NCBI GenBank assembly: GCA_949286295.1
Contig: CASECK010000106.1
Coordinates: forward strand, 1-11,727
Direction of reading: 5' to 3'
DNA: 11,727 nt
From: an uncultured bacterium
GTDB lineage: Bacteria > Bacillota > Clostridia > Oscillospirales > Oscillospiraceae
The notes under the pieces were generated by a model. The model was not told where the DNA came from. It saw only the letters and a program-made list of their open reading frames with translations, and ran no database searches. This document shows positions 1 through 7,144 of the stretch, one piece after another; positions within the stretch are counted from its first letter, which is position 1, and the number at the start of each line of letters is the position of its first letter. The position numbers and the translations under genes are program-made.

Positions 1-557
1 CCGTCCAGCTCCACCACCCGGCCGGCCCGCTCCAGCACGGCGGGCTCGTGGGTGACCAGCAGCACCGGGGCGGGCAGCGCGCGCAGCCGCTCCAGAATGC
101 GCAGGGCCCGGGGGATATCCACCCCGGCAAAGGGTTCGTCCAGCAGGTAGAGCTCTGCCTCCAGGGCCAGGCACCTGGCCAGGGCCACCCGGCGGCCCAT
201 CCCTCCCGACAGGGCGGCGGGATACAGGGCCTCCTCCCCGGTCAGCTCCACCAGTTCCAGCAGCTCCGGCGCCCGGTCCCGCCGCTCCCGGGGCAGCACG
301 TCGGTGAGCTGCTGCTCCACGGTGCGCCAGGGGAGCAGCCGGTCCTCCTGAAAGAGAATGGCGGTTTGCCGGGGGGGGATGGCGCAGCGCCCCGACAGGG
401 GGCGCTCCAGCCCGGCCAGACAGCGCAGCAGGGTGGTCTTGCCGCAGCCGGAGGGACCGCGCAGGGCGGTGATTCCCCGGCCGGGCACCTCCAGGGTAAA
501 GCCGTCCAGCACGGTCCGCCCGCCGAAGGAGAGGGTGAGGTCCTGGCACAGCGTCAT
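1..557 (-). CDS. ABC transporter ATP-binding protein, SsuB/TauB-like, 3' end missing
   Basis: This is the ATPase subunit that would power the adjacent permease at the inner face of the membrane. The first 185 residues are in the window and the C-terminal end lies beyond position 1. Visible motifs are Walker A GPSGCGKTT (residues 34-42), the Q-loop Gln70 in LFQED, the signature LSGGM (117-121, in place of LSGGQ), Walker B LYLLDEP (136-142) and the switch His170 in LVTHEP. The 'EDRLLPW' stretch after the Q-loop is typical of the nitrate/sulfonate/taurine ATPase group. The ATG overlaps the stop codon of the upstream permease as ATGA, implying translational coupling. So little follows the H-loop in short members of this group that probably only a few tens of residues are missing. 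The family is secure; the substrate is unknown. Confidence 0.9.
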   Translation of the reverse strand, partial: MTLCQDLTLSFGGRTVLDGFTLEVPGRGITALRGPSGCGKTTLLRCLAGLERPLSGRCAIPPRQTAILFQEDRLLPWRTVEQQLTDVLPRERRDRAPELLELVELTGEEALYPAALSGGMGRRVALARCLALEAELYLLDEPFAGVDIPRALRILERLRALPAPVLLVTHEPAVLERAGRVVELD

Positions 558-1336
558 ATCCGCCACCCCCTCTCCCAACGGGCCAGGGCCAGGCGAAGCA
601 GCCGCTCCAGCACCAGGCTCAGGGCCACCGTCACCGCCGTCCAGGCGAACAGCTCGGGAATCTCCAGCAGGTACTTGGTGTCGTATATCTGGGCGCCCAG
701 GGCGGGGCGGGGCAGGCAGAGCACCTCGGCGGCCACCCCGGACTTCCAGGCCAGTCCGGCCCCGGTGGTGAGGGCGGAGAGAAGGTGGGGCCGCAGGGAG
801 AACAGATAGACAAGGCGGATGGTCTTGAGTCGGGAGAAGCGGTAGGCCCGGGCCAGCTCCAGCAGGCTGCCGCTGGCGGCCCGGATTCCCTGGGACAGGC
901 TGTCCCACACCACAGGGGCCACCATCAGGGCGGCGATGACGGCGGGCACATTGTTCCGGCCGGTCCACAGCAGCACCAGCAGGATGAAGGAGGCCACCGG
1001 GGCGGCCCGTACCACCCGCACGGCGGGGGAGAGCAGCGCGTCGGCCCAGGGCAGGGCGCAGGTCAGGGCCGCCAGAGCGCCCCCGAAGAGGACCCCAAGG
1101 GCCAGCCCCGCCAGCACGCGCAGCAGGGAGGCCAGGATGGCCTGCCAGAAAGCCGCTTCCCCGGCCAGCCGCGTCAGGACGGCCAGCACTGTGGCGGGGT
1201 AGGGCAGGAGCAGCTCGTTGCCCCGGCCGTCCACGCTCCGCTCCACCAAAAAGGCGCAAACCTGCCAGACCCCCAGCCAGAAGGCGGGGGCCAGCAGCGC
1301 GTGCCCGAGGAGTTTAAGGCTTTTCGCCCAGGCCAT
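554..1336 (-). CDS. ABC transporter permease, TauC/SsuC-like
   Basis: A 260-residue integral membrane protein that forms the channel of a nitrate/sulfonate/taurine/thiamine-precursor class importer. Hydrophobic segments lie near residues 12-30, 63-95, 110-147 and 188-205, with another near the C-terminus at 230-248. The cytoplasmic EAA loop that contacts the ATPase is visible around 158-180 (LLELARAYRFSRLKTIR). Length matches the family (about 250-270). The ATG lies 23 bp inside the end of the upstream binding-protein gene and has no clear Shine-Dalgarno, so translation is probably coupled to that gene. The stop overlaps the ATPase start. Family assignment is firm; transported compound is unknown. 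Confidence 0.9.
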   Translation of the reverse strand: MAWAKSLKLLGHALLAPAFWLGVWQVCAFLVERSVDGRGNELLLPYPATVLAVLTRLAGEAAFWQAILASLLRVLAGLALGVLFGGALAALTCALPWADALLSPAVRVVRAAPVASFILLVLLWTGRNNVPAVIAALMVAPVVWDSLSQGIRAASGSLLELARAYRFSRLKTIRLVYLFSLRPHLLSALTTGAGLAWKSGVAAEVLCLPRPALGAQIYDTKYLLEIPELFAWTAVTVALSLVLERLLRLALARWERGWRI

Positions 1337-2411
1337 AGTAGAAGGAGTCGTAGGGCAGGCCGCCGCCGATGGAGTCGGGCGCGGTCTGGAAGAGCACGGC
1401 GTAGTAGCGCTCCAGGACGTCCCGCATCTCCTGGCCGGTGAGGAAGGTCAGGTTGCACTGGGGGATGGCGGCCTGGGCCACCTGGGCGCTGGGGGTGATC
1501 TCATACCGGGCCACCAGCTGGGCGGCGTCCGTCAGATTGTCCGGGTCGGACATATAGGCGATGGAGTCCCCATAGGCGGACAGGAAGGCCTCCACCCCCT
1601 CGGGGTTCTCCTGGATATACTGGGTCCGGGCCACGATGCAGCCCATGGGCAGCACCCCCTCGCCCAGGTCCTCCCAGGCCTCGGACAGGGACAGGGCCTG
1701 GCGCACGCCGCTGTCCTGGACCATCAGGGCGGTGGCGGCGGGGACGGGGAGCATACACAGCCCCGCGTCGGAGGTGGTGAGCTTGGCGGTAATCTCCTGG
1801 GGGGTGAGCCACTGGATGTCCACCTGGCTGGGGGAGATTCCGTTTTGCTCCAGCAGGTGGTTGAGGATGTGTTCCGGGTTGCCCCCCTTGGTGTTGGAGG
1901 GGGCGTACAGGGTCTTGCCGGCCAGGTCGGCCACGGAGTGGACGCTCTCGCCCTTCTCCAGGATATAGAGCACCCCCAGGGTGTTGACCGCCAGCACCTG
2001 GATGCCCTCCTCCGTCTTGGCGTACAGATTGGCCGCGGCGTTGGTGGCGATGGCGGCGATGTCCGCGTCCCCATTGACCAGGGCGGCGGTGACCTCCTGA
2101 TTGTCGGCCACCACCCGGTAGGAGGCGATGGCGGGCCAGTTCCCGTCGGGGGTCCGGCCGCCGTTGGCCGCGGCTTCGTCCGCGCCGGACATGAGCTTGG
2201 CGGCCCCGACGCCGGTGGGGCCGGACAGCACCATCAGGGCGGGCAGGTCATAGCCGGGGGAGCTGGAGGTGTCCCCGGGCTGGCCGGACTGGCTGGTCCC
2301 GGCGGAGCCGGGGGCGGAGGAGCTGGAGCCGGCAGGGGCCTTGGGGCCGCAGGCGGCCAGCAGGGACAGGGCCAGAGCGGCGCACAGAAGCAGGGGGATG
2401 AATTTTTTCAT
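1314..2411 (-). CDS. NMT1/TauA-type substrate-binding lipoprotein
   Basis: Extracytoplasmic solute-binding protein of the leftward importer, 365 residues. The N-terminus MKKF plus a hydrophobic core ends in lipobox LLAAC with Cys21 as the lipidation site, followed by a Ser/Gly/Pro-rich tether to about residue 52. The mature domain starts with a GPTGVGA motif (64-70). It then shows the TauA/NMT1-like pattern of an N-terminal lobe with 'GDADIAAI' and 'INTLG/VNTLG'-type strands. An AGGAAAGGA ribosome site (2421-2429) lies 9 nt before the ATG. The GPTG-type binding proteins recur in gut clostridia with an adjacent permease and ATPase, as here; I do not know an established ligand. It overlaps the permease by 23 bp and follows the YesL gene by 42 bp. 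Confidence 0.88.
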   Translation of the reverse strand: MKKFIPLLLCAALALSLLAACGPKAPAGSSSSAPGSAGTSQSGQPGDTSSSPGYDLPALMVLSGPTGVGAAKLMSGADEAAANGGRTPDGNWPAIASYRVVADNQEVTAALVNGDADIAAIATNAAANLYAKTEEGIQVLAVNTLGVLYILEKGESVHSVADLAGKTLYAPSNTKGGNPEHILNHLLEQNGISPSQVDIQWLTPQEITAKLTTSDAGLCMLPVPAATALMVQDSGVRQALSLSEAWEDLGEGVLPMGCIVARTQYIQENPEGVEAFLSAYGDSIAYMSDPDNLTDAAQLVARYEITPSAQVAQAAIPQCNLTFLTGQEMRDVLERYYAVLFQTAPDSIGGGLPYDSFYYGLGEKP

Positions 2412-2453
2412 GACAGTGTTTCCTTTCCTGAAAAATAGCGGGTAAACAGGGAA

Positions 2454-3131
2454 TTAGGATGGGTCCGCACCGGGGGTGAAGCGGCGAAAAGCCCGTTCCA
2501 TCATCACCGACCAGAGCATGGCCGTCAGGCAGGGCAGAATCAGCATGGGGACATAGAACAGCAGGCTGAGCGCCGCCGAGAGGGCGCCGGACAGGACGAT
2601 GAGCAGGGTGAAGGGCAGGTAGGCCACGGCCAGCTGCACCCCCCGGACCATGGCGGCAAGGGGGGAGAGGGTGAACCGGGACAGGGCGGGAAAGGTCCAG
2701 CACAGCCCCCCCACCGGGATGAGCAGGCACACGAAGTAGGCGGCCAGGACCAGAGGGGCCCCGCTCAGCCGGGCCAGCTGGGCCTGCCAGAAAAACTGCA
2801 GGCCGGCCAGCAGCGCGGCCAGCGCCGCGGCCCAGAGGGCGCTGGCCGCCGCGCCCCCGGCCAGCTCCCGGCGGAACACCCGGAAAAACTGAAGCCAGGC
2901 CCCGTGCCGCCGGGGGCGGACATATTTGACCACCGCGTCATACAGCCCGGCGGTGGCCGGCCCCAGGGTGAGCACCGGCAGGGAGCAGAACAGCCACAGC
3001 AGGCTGAGCACCAGCACGTCAGTGAGCAGGGACATGGCCCGCCAGAAGGCGTTTTCCGGGTCGAAAATTGTGGAGAACACGGGCGCCGTCACCAGCTTTC
3101 CGGAAGAGTGGGGATGGACTGCTCCCATCAT
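2454..3131 (-). CDS. YesL/DUF624 family membrane protein
   Basis: A 225-residue polytopic membrane protein. The segment FSTIFDPENAFWR (residues 19-31), followed by a first helix ending in LPVLTLGPATAGLYD, is the hallmark start of YesL/DUF624 proteins. Further hydrophobic segments lie near 94-115, 125-147 and 167-205. The family's function is not established; members are usually found beside carbohydrate ABC transporters in Firmicutes. Start is uncertain: the ATG at 3131 gives a 17-residue extension unlike the family, and a GTG at 3080 would begin at VFSTIF, as is usual for the family. Neither has a strong Shine-Dalgarno. It is the first gene of the leftward importer operon and is divergent from the epimerase gene, so it might serve the sugar transporter instead. 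Confidence 0.82.
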   Translation of the reverse strand: MMGAVHPHSSGKLVTAPVFSTIFDPENAFWRAMSLLTDVLVLSLLWLFCSLPVLTLGPATAGLYDAVVKYVRPRRHGAWLQFFRVFRRELAGGAAASALWAAALAALLAGLQFFWQAQLARLSGAPLVLAAYFVCLLIPVGGLCWTFPALSRFTLSPLAAMVRGVQLAVAYLPFTLLIVLSGALSAALSLLFYVPMLILPCLTAMLWSVMMERAFRRFTPGADPS

Positions 3132-3186
3132 ACCACGGCCGGGCCGGGTTTGTCACCCCCGGGCGGGAATTTGTTTGTAAATCCGA

Positions 3187-3215
3187 TTGAAAAAACCGGA
3201 AGAAAATGCTACACT
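3187..3215 (+). promoter_or_regulatory. Promoter of the epimerase gene
   Basis: TTGAAA (3187-3192), a 17-nt spacer and TACACT (3210-3215), with an extended -10 TG one base upstream (3207-3208), make a good housekeeping sigma promoter. Predicted transcription start is near 3222, about 50 nt before the epimerase ATG. It lies in the 142-bp gap between the divergent YesL and epimerase genes. I saw no equally good promoter facing left. Confidence 0.7.
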
Positions 3216-3273
3216 GATTTTGGCAACAAGCCTGAGACGGACCCGTGATTCTATGAAATGAGGTGTCTGAGAG

Positions 3274-4479
3274 ATGGATACGAAACAGGTGCTCCGGGAC
3301 AGCCGGGCCTGGGTGCAGGACCAGCTGAAAACCAGCGTGGAGTTCTGGCTGAAACACGGAATGGATAAACAGCACGGCGGCGTGTACACCTGCCTGGACC
3401 GGAAGGGAGAGGTGTACTCCACCGACAAGAGTGTGTGGATGCAGGGCCGCTGCGGCTGGATGTTCGCTTACCTGTGCCATGTGTACGGCGTGCGGGAGCA
3501 GTGGCTGGCCGCCAGCAAGAGCTGCCTGGATTTTATGGAGAAATACTGCTTTAACCACGCGGCGGGGGACCGGATGTACTTCACCGTCACCGAGGACGGA
3601 AAGCCCCTGCGCCAGCGCAGGTACTACTACTCCGAGGCCTTCTGTGCCATAGCCAACGCCGAGTACTACGGTCTGACCGGGGAGAAAAGCCGCCTGGAGC
3701 GGGCCCGGCAGGCCTATGACGCCTACTGGTCCCTGAGCCACGGGGGCAAGGACCCCACCGGCCTGGGGCCCAAGACCATCCCCGAGACCCGCACCGGCCG
3801 CGCCTTCGGCCTGCCCATGATTATCCTCAACGTCACCGGCACCATGCTCCGGGTGGACCCGGAGCGCAGGGAGATGTACGAGCGGTACGCCCGGCAGTGT
3901 GTGGACGAGATTTTCAAGTACCACGTCAAGCCCGATCTGAAGTGCACCTTAGAGAACGTGGACATGGACGGCAACCCCCGGCTGTACTACACCGAGGGGC
4001 GCACCGTCAACCCCGGCCACGACATCGAGGGGGCCTGGTTCATCCTGGACCACGCCAGGCGCACCGGGGAGAAGCAGCTGGTGGCCCGGGCCGCCCAGAT
4101 GTTCGACTGGGCCATCGAGGCCGGATGGGACAAGGAGTACGGCGGGCTGCTCTATTTCATCGACTGCCTGGGCAAGCCCCCGGAGGCCTATGAGCACGAC
4201 ATGAAGCTGTGGTGGCCCCACAACGAGATTCTCATCGCCTCCATGATGCTCTACCGGGACACGGGGGAGCAGAAGTATCTGGACTGGTTTGTCCGGACCC
4301 TGGACTACTGCAAGGCCCACTTCGCCGACCCGGAGTACGGCGAGTGGTACGGCTACCTGCGCCGGGACGGCCTGCCCACCCAGCCGGCCACCAAGGGCAG
4401 CACCTTCAAGGGGCCCTTCCATCTGCCCCGCTGCCTGATTATGGTGGATCAGATGATAGGCGAGATTTTGGGTGAATAA
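3274..4479 (+). CDS. N-acylglucosamine 2-epimerase (AGE/RnBP family)
   Basis: Predicted cytoplasmic enzyme interconverting N-acetylmannosamine and N-acetylglucosamine. At 401 residues it has the usual AGE length and an (alpha/alpha)6-barrel style sequence throughout. Family residues are visible in order: Arg59 in MQGRCGW, His249 and Glu252 in PGHDIEGAW, Trp314, His316 and Glu318 in WWPHNE, and His383 in PFHLPRC. These match the active-site Arg and two His pairs known for AGE enzymes. GAGGTG (3260-3265) lies 8 nt before the ATG. The gene has its own promoter and is followed after about 220 nt by the sugar transporter operon. AGE relatives include cellobiose 2-epimerases; the neighbouring neuraminate lyase and nagA make ManNAc/GlcNAc the likely substrates. 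Confidence 0.9.
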   Translation: MDTKQVLRDSRAWVQDQLKTSVEFWLKHGMDKQHGGVYTCLDRKGEVYSTDKSVWMQGRCGWMFAYLCHVYGVREQWLAASKSCLDFMEKYCFNHAAGDRMYFTVTEDGKPLRQRRYYYSEAFCAIANAEYYGLTGEKSRLERARQAYDAYWSLSHGGKDPTGLGPKTIPETRTGRAFGLPMIILNVTGTMLRVDPERREMYERYARQCVDEIFKYHVKPDLKCTLENVDMDGNPRLYYTEGRTVNPGHDIEGAWFILDHARRTGEKQLVARAAQMFDWAIEAGWDKEYGGLLYFIDCLGKPPEAYEHDMKLWWPHNEILIASMMLYRDTGEQKYLDWFVRTLDYCKAHFADPEYGEWYGYLRRDGLPTQPATKGSTFKGPFHLPRCLIMVDQMIGEILGE

Positions 4480-4605
4480 AAATAGGAAAAACGGGCGTTT
4501 TCTGTATGTTCCGCCATTTCCAGCCGCGCTTCGCCCCGCCTCCCGGCCCGCTTGGAGCAAAGGCCTCTTCCGGCCGGGAGAGCTGGAAATAATTTTACAA
4601 AGCCC
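4480..4605 (+). other. Gap after the epimerase: two weak hairpins, no clear terminator
   Basis: An A/T-armed hairpin AAAAC-GGGC-GTTTT lies at 4488-4501, nine bases after the epimerase stop. A 7-bp hairpin with loop GGCC lies at 4565-4582 (arms CTCTTCC and GGGAGAG, one G-T pair), followed after ten bases by AATTTT. Neither has the long stem plus T-run of the other terminators in this window, so read-through from the epimerase into the transporter genes is possible. No open frame here looks coding. Confidence 0.3.
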
Positions 4606-4634
4606 TTGACAAAATAGGGTTGTTCTTGTACAAT
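4606..4634 (+). promoter_or_regulatory. Main promoter of the sialic acid transporter operon
   Basis: A perfect -35 TTGACA (4606-4611), a 17-nt spacer and a near-consensus -10 TACAAT (4629-4634) form the strongest promoter in the window. Predicted start is near 4641, giving a leader of about 60 nt before the binding-protein gene. The -10 is embedded in the perfect 8-bp palindrome TTGTACAA (4626-4633), which might be part of a repressor site. Confidence 0.82.
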
Positions 4635-4636
4635 TC

Positions 4637-4655
4637 TTACAGATAGAACCTGTAA
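4637..4655 (+). promoter_or_regulatory. Operator-like inverted repeat at the transcription start
   Basis: TTACAG (4637-4642) and CTGTAA (4650-4655) form an exact 6-bp inverted repeat with a 7-nt spacer, straddling the predicted start site just downstream of the -10. This is a classic place for a repressor to bind, for example a GntR or RpiR type protein controlling amino-sugar genes. No regulator gene is present in the window, and I see no second copy before the epimerase. A weak RNA hairpin is the alternative reading. Confidence 0.45.
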
Positions 4656-4683
4656 AAAATGTGGGTTTTTATCGAAAATTTTT

Positions 4684-4690
4684 GAGGAGG
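4684..4690 (+). promoter_or_regulatory. Ribosome binding site of the sugar-binding protein gene
   Basis: GAGGAGG is a near-perfect Shine-Dalgarno. Two ATGs follow: one at 4693, only 2 nt away and in another frame, and one at 4700, with a good 9-nt spacing. The site therefore decides for the start at 4700. Confidence 0.85.
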
Positions 4691-4699
4691 AAATGAAAG

Positions 4700-6058
4700 A
4701 TGAGACTGAAAAGGATTCTTGCCCTGGCCATGGCCGCGGCCATGGCCCTGTCCATCGCCGCCTGCGGCGGCGGTGGAGATGCCAGCAGCTCCGGCGGTTC
4801 TGGGAGCCAGGCCCCCAGCGGCTCCGGCAACGGCGGCAGCGGCGCGGTGGAGGTGTCCCTGTGGGCCTTCAACATCGGCGGCTTTACCGAGGCTTCCCAC
4901 TGGGATTCCCTGATTGCCGCCTTTAACGAGGCCAACCCCGACATCACCGTGAAGGTCACGCCCATCAACTATCAGGACGGCGACCAGAAGCTGACCTCCG
5001 CCATCAGCGGCGGCAGCGGCCCCGACATCATCTTTGAGGGCCCCGAGCGCATTGTGGGCAACTATGCCCGCGAGGGCCTGATGGTGGACCTGTCCGACCT
5101 GTGGGCCGCCAGCGGCAGCGACATTGCCGAGGGCATTGACGCTGTGTCCCAGCTGGACGGGACCTACTATATGTACCCCCTGAGCGCGGCCGCCCACTGC
5201 ATGGCCATCAACTACGAGGCCTTTGAGGCTGCCGGCGCCCTGCAGTACATCGACGAGGAGACCCGCACCTGGACCACCGACAACTTTGTCAAGGCCATGG
5301 AGGCCGTCCGGGACGCCGCCGCCGCCGGCACCATCGACGTGACCGTGCCCGGCATCGTCTACTGCGGCGCCCAGGGCGGTGACCAGGGCACCCGCGCTCT
5401 GGTGAACAACCTGTACTCTGACTACTATGTCACCGAGGACGGCTCCTCCTACAACGCCAACAGCGCCAACAACGTCAAGGCCCTGACCCTGCTGCAGACC
5501 ATGGTCAACAACGGCTCCCTGTCCGCCAACGCCAGCTTCGCCGCCTCTGAGGAGCTGCAGGCCTTTGCCAACCAGACCTGCGCGGTGACCTTCTGCTGGA
5601 ACTACTCCAACTACACCCAGTACGCCGCCCAGACCCAGTTCACCCCCTTCGCCATGGCTTTCCCCTCCGACGACGGGACTCCCGAGCTGGAGATGGCTGG
5701 CCCCTACGGCTTTGGTATCTTTGACAACGGCGACCAGGCCAAGATTGACGCGGCCAAGAAGTTTGTCGACTTCATCTGCAACGACCAGACCGCCGGCACC
5801 GAGGCCGTCAAGACCACCGGCTTCTTCCCCGTCCACGGCGACTGGGGCGACATCTATGCCGGCGCGGAGGACGCCGATATCCGCGCTCCCTTCGCCCTGA
5901 TGAACGACTATCTGGGCCGTTACTACAACCTGACCGGCGGCTGGACCGAGCAGCGCGCCCTGTGGTGGCCCATGCTCCAGGCGATTATGACCACCGGCGC
6001 CGATGTGCAGACTGCGGCCGACGACTTTGTGACCCAGGCCAACGCCAACATTGGCTGA
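4700..6058 (+). CDS. CUT1-type sugar-binding lipoprotein, likely sialic acid
   Basis: Extracellular solute-binding protein (family 1) that would capture the substrate for the two downstream permeases. At 452 residues it is a typical length. A signal peptide ends in lipobox SIAAC with Cys22, followed by a Gly/Ser-rich tether to about residue 48. The mature domain opens with LWAFNIGGFTE, then 'FNEANPDITVKV', and carries a 'SGGSGPDIIFEGPE' segment, the usual layout of this family. The C-terminal domain is rich in Tyr/Trp (YYNLTGGW, LWWP), common in sugar pockets. Context with neuraminate lyase, epimerase and nagA suggests Neu5Ac or a relative, comparable to the SatA component of SatABC in streptococci, but ligand residues cannot be assigned from sequence. 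A strong hairpin after the stop probably raises its level above the permeases. Confidence 0.88.
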   Translation: MRLKRILALAMAAAMALSIAACGGGGDASSSGGSGSQAPSGSGNGGSGAVEVSLWAFNIGGFTEASHWDSLIAAFNEANPDITVKVTPINYQDGDQKLTSAISGGSGPDIIFEGPERIVGNYAREGLMVDLSDLWAASGSDIAEGIDAVSQLDGTYYMYPLSAAAHCMAINYEAFEAAGALQYIDEETRTWTTDNFVKAMEAVRDAAAAGTIDVTVPGIVYCGAQGGDQGTRALVNNLYSDYYVTEDGSSYNANSANNVKALTLLQTMVNNGSLSANASFAASEELQAFANQTCAVTFCWNYSNYTQYAAQTQFTPFAMAFPSDDGTPELEMAGPYGFGIFDNGDQAKIDAAKKFVDFICNDQTAGTEAVKTTGFFPVHGDWGDIYAGAEDADIRAPFALMNDYLGRYYNLTGGWTEQRALWWPMLQAIMTTGADVQTAADDFVTQANANIG

Positions 6059-6098
6059 CCGAGGGCATCCCATCGGAACTGAACCTGACCTGAGCGAA

Positions 6099-6141
6099 CT
6101 GTGCCCGCTCCCTGACGAGAGGGGGCGGGCACAGATTTTTT
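6099..6141 (+). terminator. Strong intercistronic hairpin with T-run (partial terminator)
   Basis: A 14-bp GC-rich stem (6099-6112 with 6121-6134, one G-T pair) with loop TGACGAGA is followed by A and six T (6136-6141). This has the form of an intrinsic terminator placed between the binding-protein gene and its permeases. A second small hairpin CCGCC-GAC-GGCGG follows at 6142-6154. Since no promoter is evident between it and the permease genes, it is best read as a partial terminator and 3'-end stabiliser that lowers downstream expression. Confidence 0.82.
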
Positions 6142-6190
6142 CCGCCGACGGCGGAGACGAGAAAACCTGAACCAAGAGGGGGAGATATTT

Positions 6191-7129
6191 ATGGCGCAGA
6201 ATGCCGCAGTCGCACAGACCGGCAAGCAGCCGAAAAAAGGGAGAACTCCGTCCCCAAACGCTGGCATGAGCAGAGCTCTGGTCCGCCGGGAGACCACGTC
6301 CGCCTATCTGTTTTTGCTGCCCTGCCTGGTGTTTTTCATCACGTTTGTGGTCGTCCCCATGTTTATCTGCGTGTATTACAGCCTGATGGAATACGGCCTG
6401 GGCGGCGTGAAGGGCTTTGCCGGGCTGGACAACTACATCAAGCTGTTCCGGGACCCCATTTTCCACCGGGGGTTCCTGAACACCGTGCTTATCGTGGTGG
6501 TGGCCGTGCCCACCGTCACCGCCTTTTCCCTGTGGGTGAGTTCCGCCATCTACAAGATGCACGCGGTGCCCCGCTCCTTCTTCCGCTGTGTGTTCTACCT
6601 GCCGGTGGTCACCGGCTCGGTGGCCATCACCGTGGTGTGGAAGTGGATTTTGCACCCCTATAACGGCGTGCTGAACCAGGTGATTGGCACCACCGCCTTT
6701 GACTGGCTGGGCAACCAGAAGACCGCCATCTGGTTTATCATTCTGATTTTGTTCACCACCTCCATCGGCCAGCCCATCGTGCTGTACGTGGCCGCCCTGG
6801 GCAACGTGGACAACTCCATCATCGAGGCCGCTCAGGTGGACGGCGCCACGCAGCTGCAGGTGTTCTGGAAGATTAAGTGGCCCGCCATCATGCCCACCAC
6901 CCTGTATGTGCTGGTCATCACCACCATCAACTCCTTCCAGTGCTTCGCCCTGATTCAGCTGCTGACCAAGGGCGGTCCGCTGAACTCCACCATGACCATC
7001 ATGTACCAGGTGTACGACACCGCGTACCGCCTCAATGATTTGGGCTACGCCTGCGCCATCGGTGTGGTCCTGGCCGTCATCATCGCCATTTTCTCCGCCC
7101 TCCAGTTTAAAGTGGCGAAGACGGATTAA
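6191..7129 (+). CDS. Sugar ABC permease, MalF/UgpA type
   Basis: First of two inner-membrane subunits of the CUT1 importer, 312 residues. A hydrophilic N-terminus of about 35 residues precedes six predicted helices (about 37-60, 97-119, 130-152, 177-203, 233-256 and 286-304). The EAA loop for docking to the ATPase begins at residue 212 (EAAQVDGATQ). A purine-rich GAGGGGGAG (6176-6184) sits 6 nt before the ATG. It is followed 15 nt later by the second permease. Pairing with the sialic-acid enzymes points to a SatB-like role; other amino sugars remain possible. Confidence 0.9.
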   Translation: MAQNAAVAQTGKQPKKGRTPSPNAGMSRALVRRETTSAYLFLLPCLVFFITFVVVPMFICVYYSLMEYGLGGVKGFAGLDNYIKLFRDPIFHRGFLNTVLIVVVAVPTVTAFSLWVSSAIYKMHAVPRSFFRCVFYLPVVTGSVAITVVWKWILHPYNGVLNQVIGTTAFDWLGNQKTAIWFIILILFTTSIGQPIVLYVAALGNVDNSIIEAAQVDGATQLQVFWKIKWPAIMPTTLYVLVITTINSFQCFALIQLLTKGGPLNSTMTIMYQVYDTAYRLNDLGYACAIGVVLAVIIAIFSALQFKVAKTD

Positions 7130-7144
7130 GGGAGGAGTGAGCAA

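Noticed and set aside
1218..2438. Long plus-strand open frame across the binding-protein gene, Gly/His/Gln-rich
   Set aside because: It is antisense to an unmistakable lipoprotein gene with lipobox and ribosome site; composition is that of a reverse frame of GC-rich coding DNA.
3132..3186. A leftward promoter for the YesL gene
   Set aside because: I found no -35/-10 pair with acceptable spacing and match on the minus strand here, so none is annotated.
4693..4926. Alternative start ATG at 4693 for an overlapping frame behind the strong ribosome site
   Set aside because: It is only 2 nt from the Shine-Dalgarno and opens an Arg-rich, domainless frame; the ATG at 4700 gives a proper lipoprotein.
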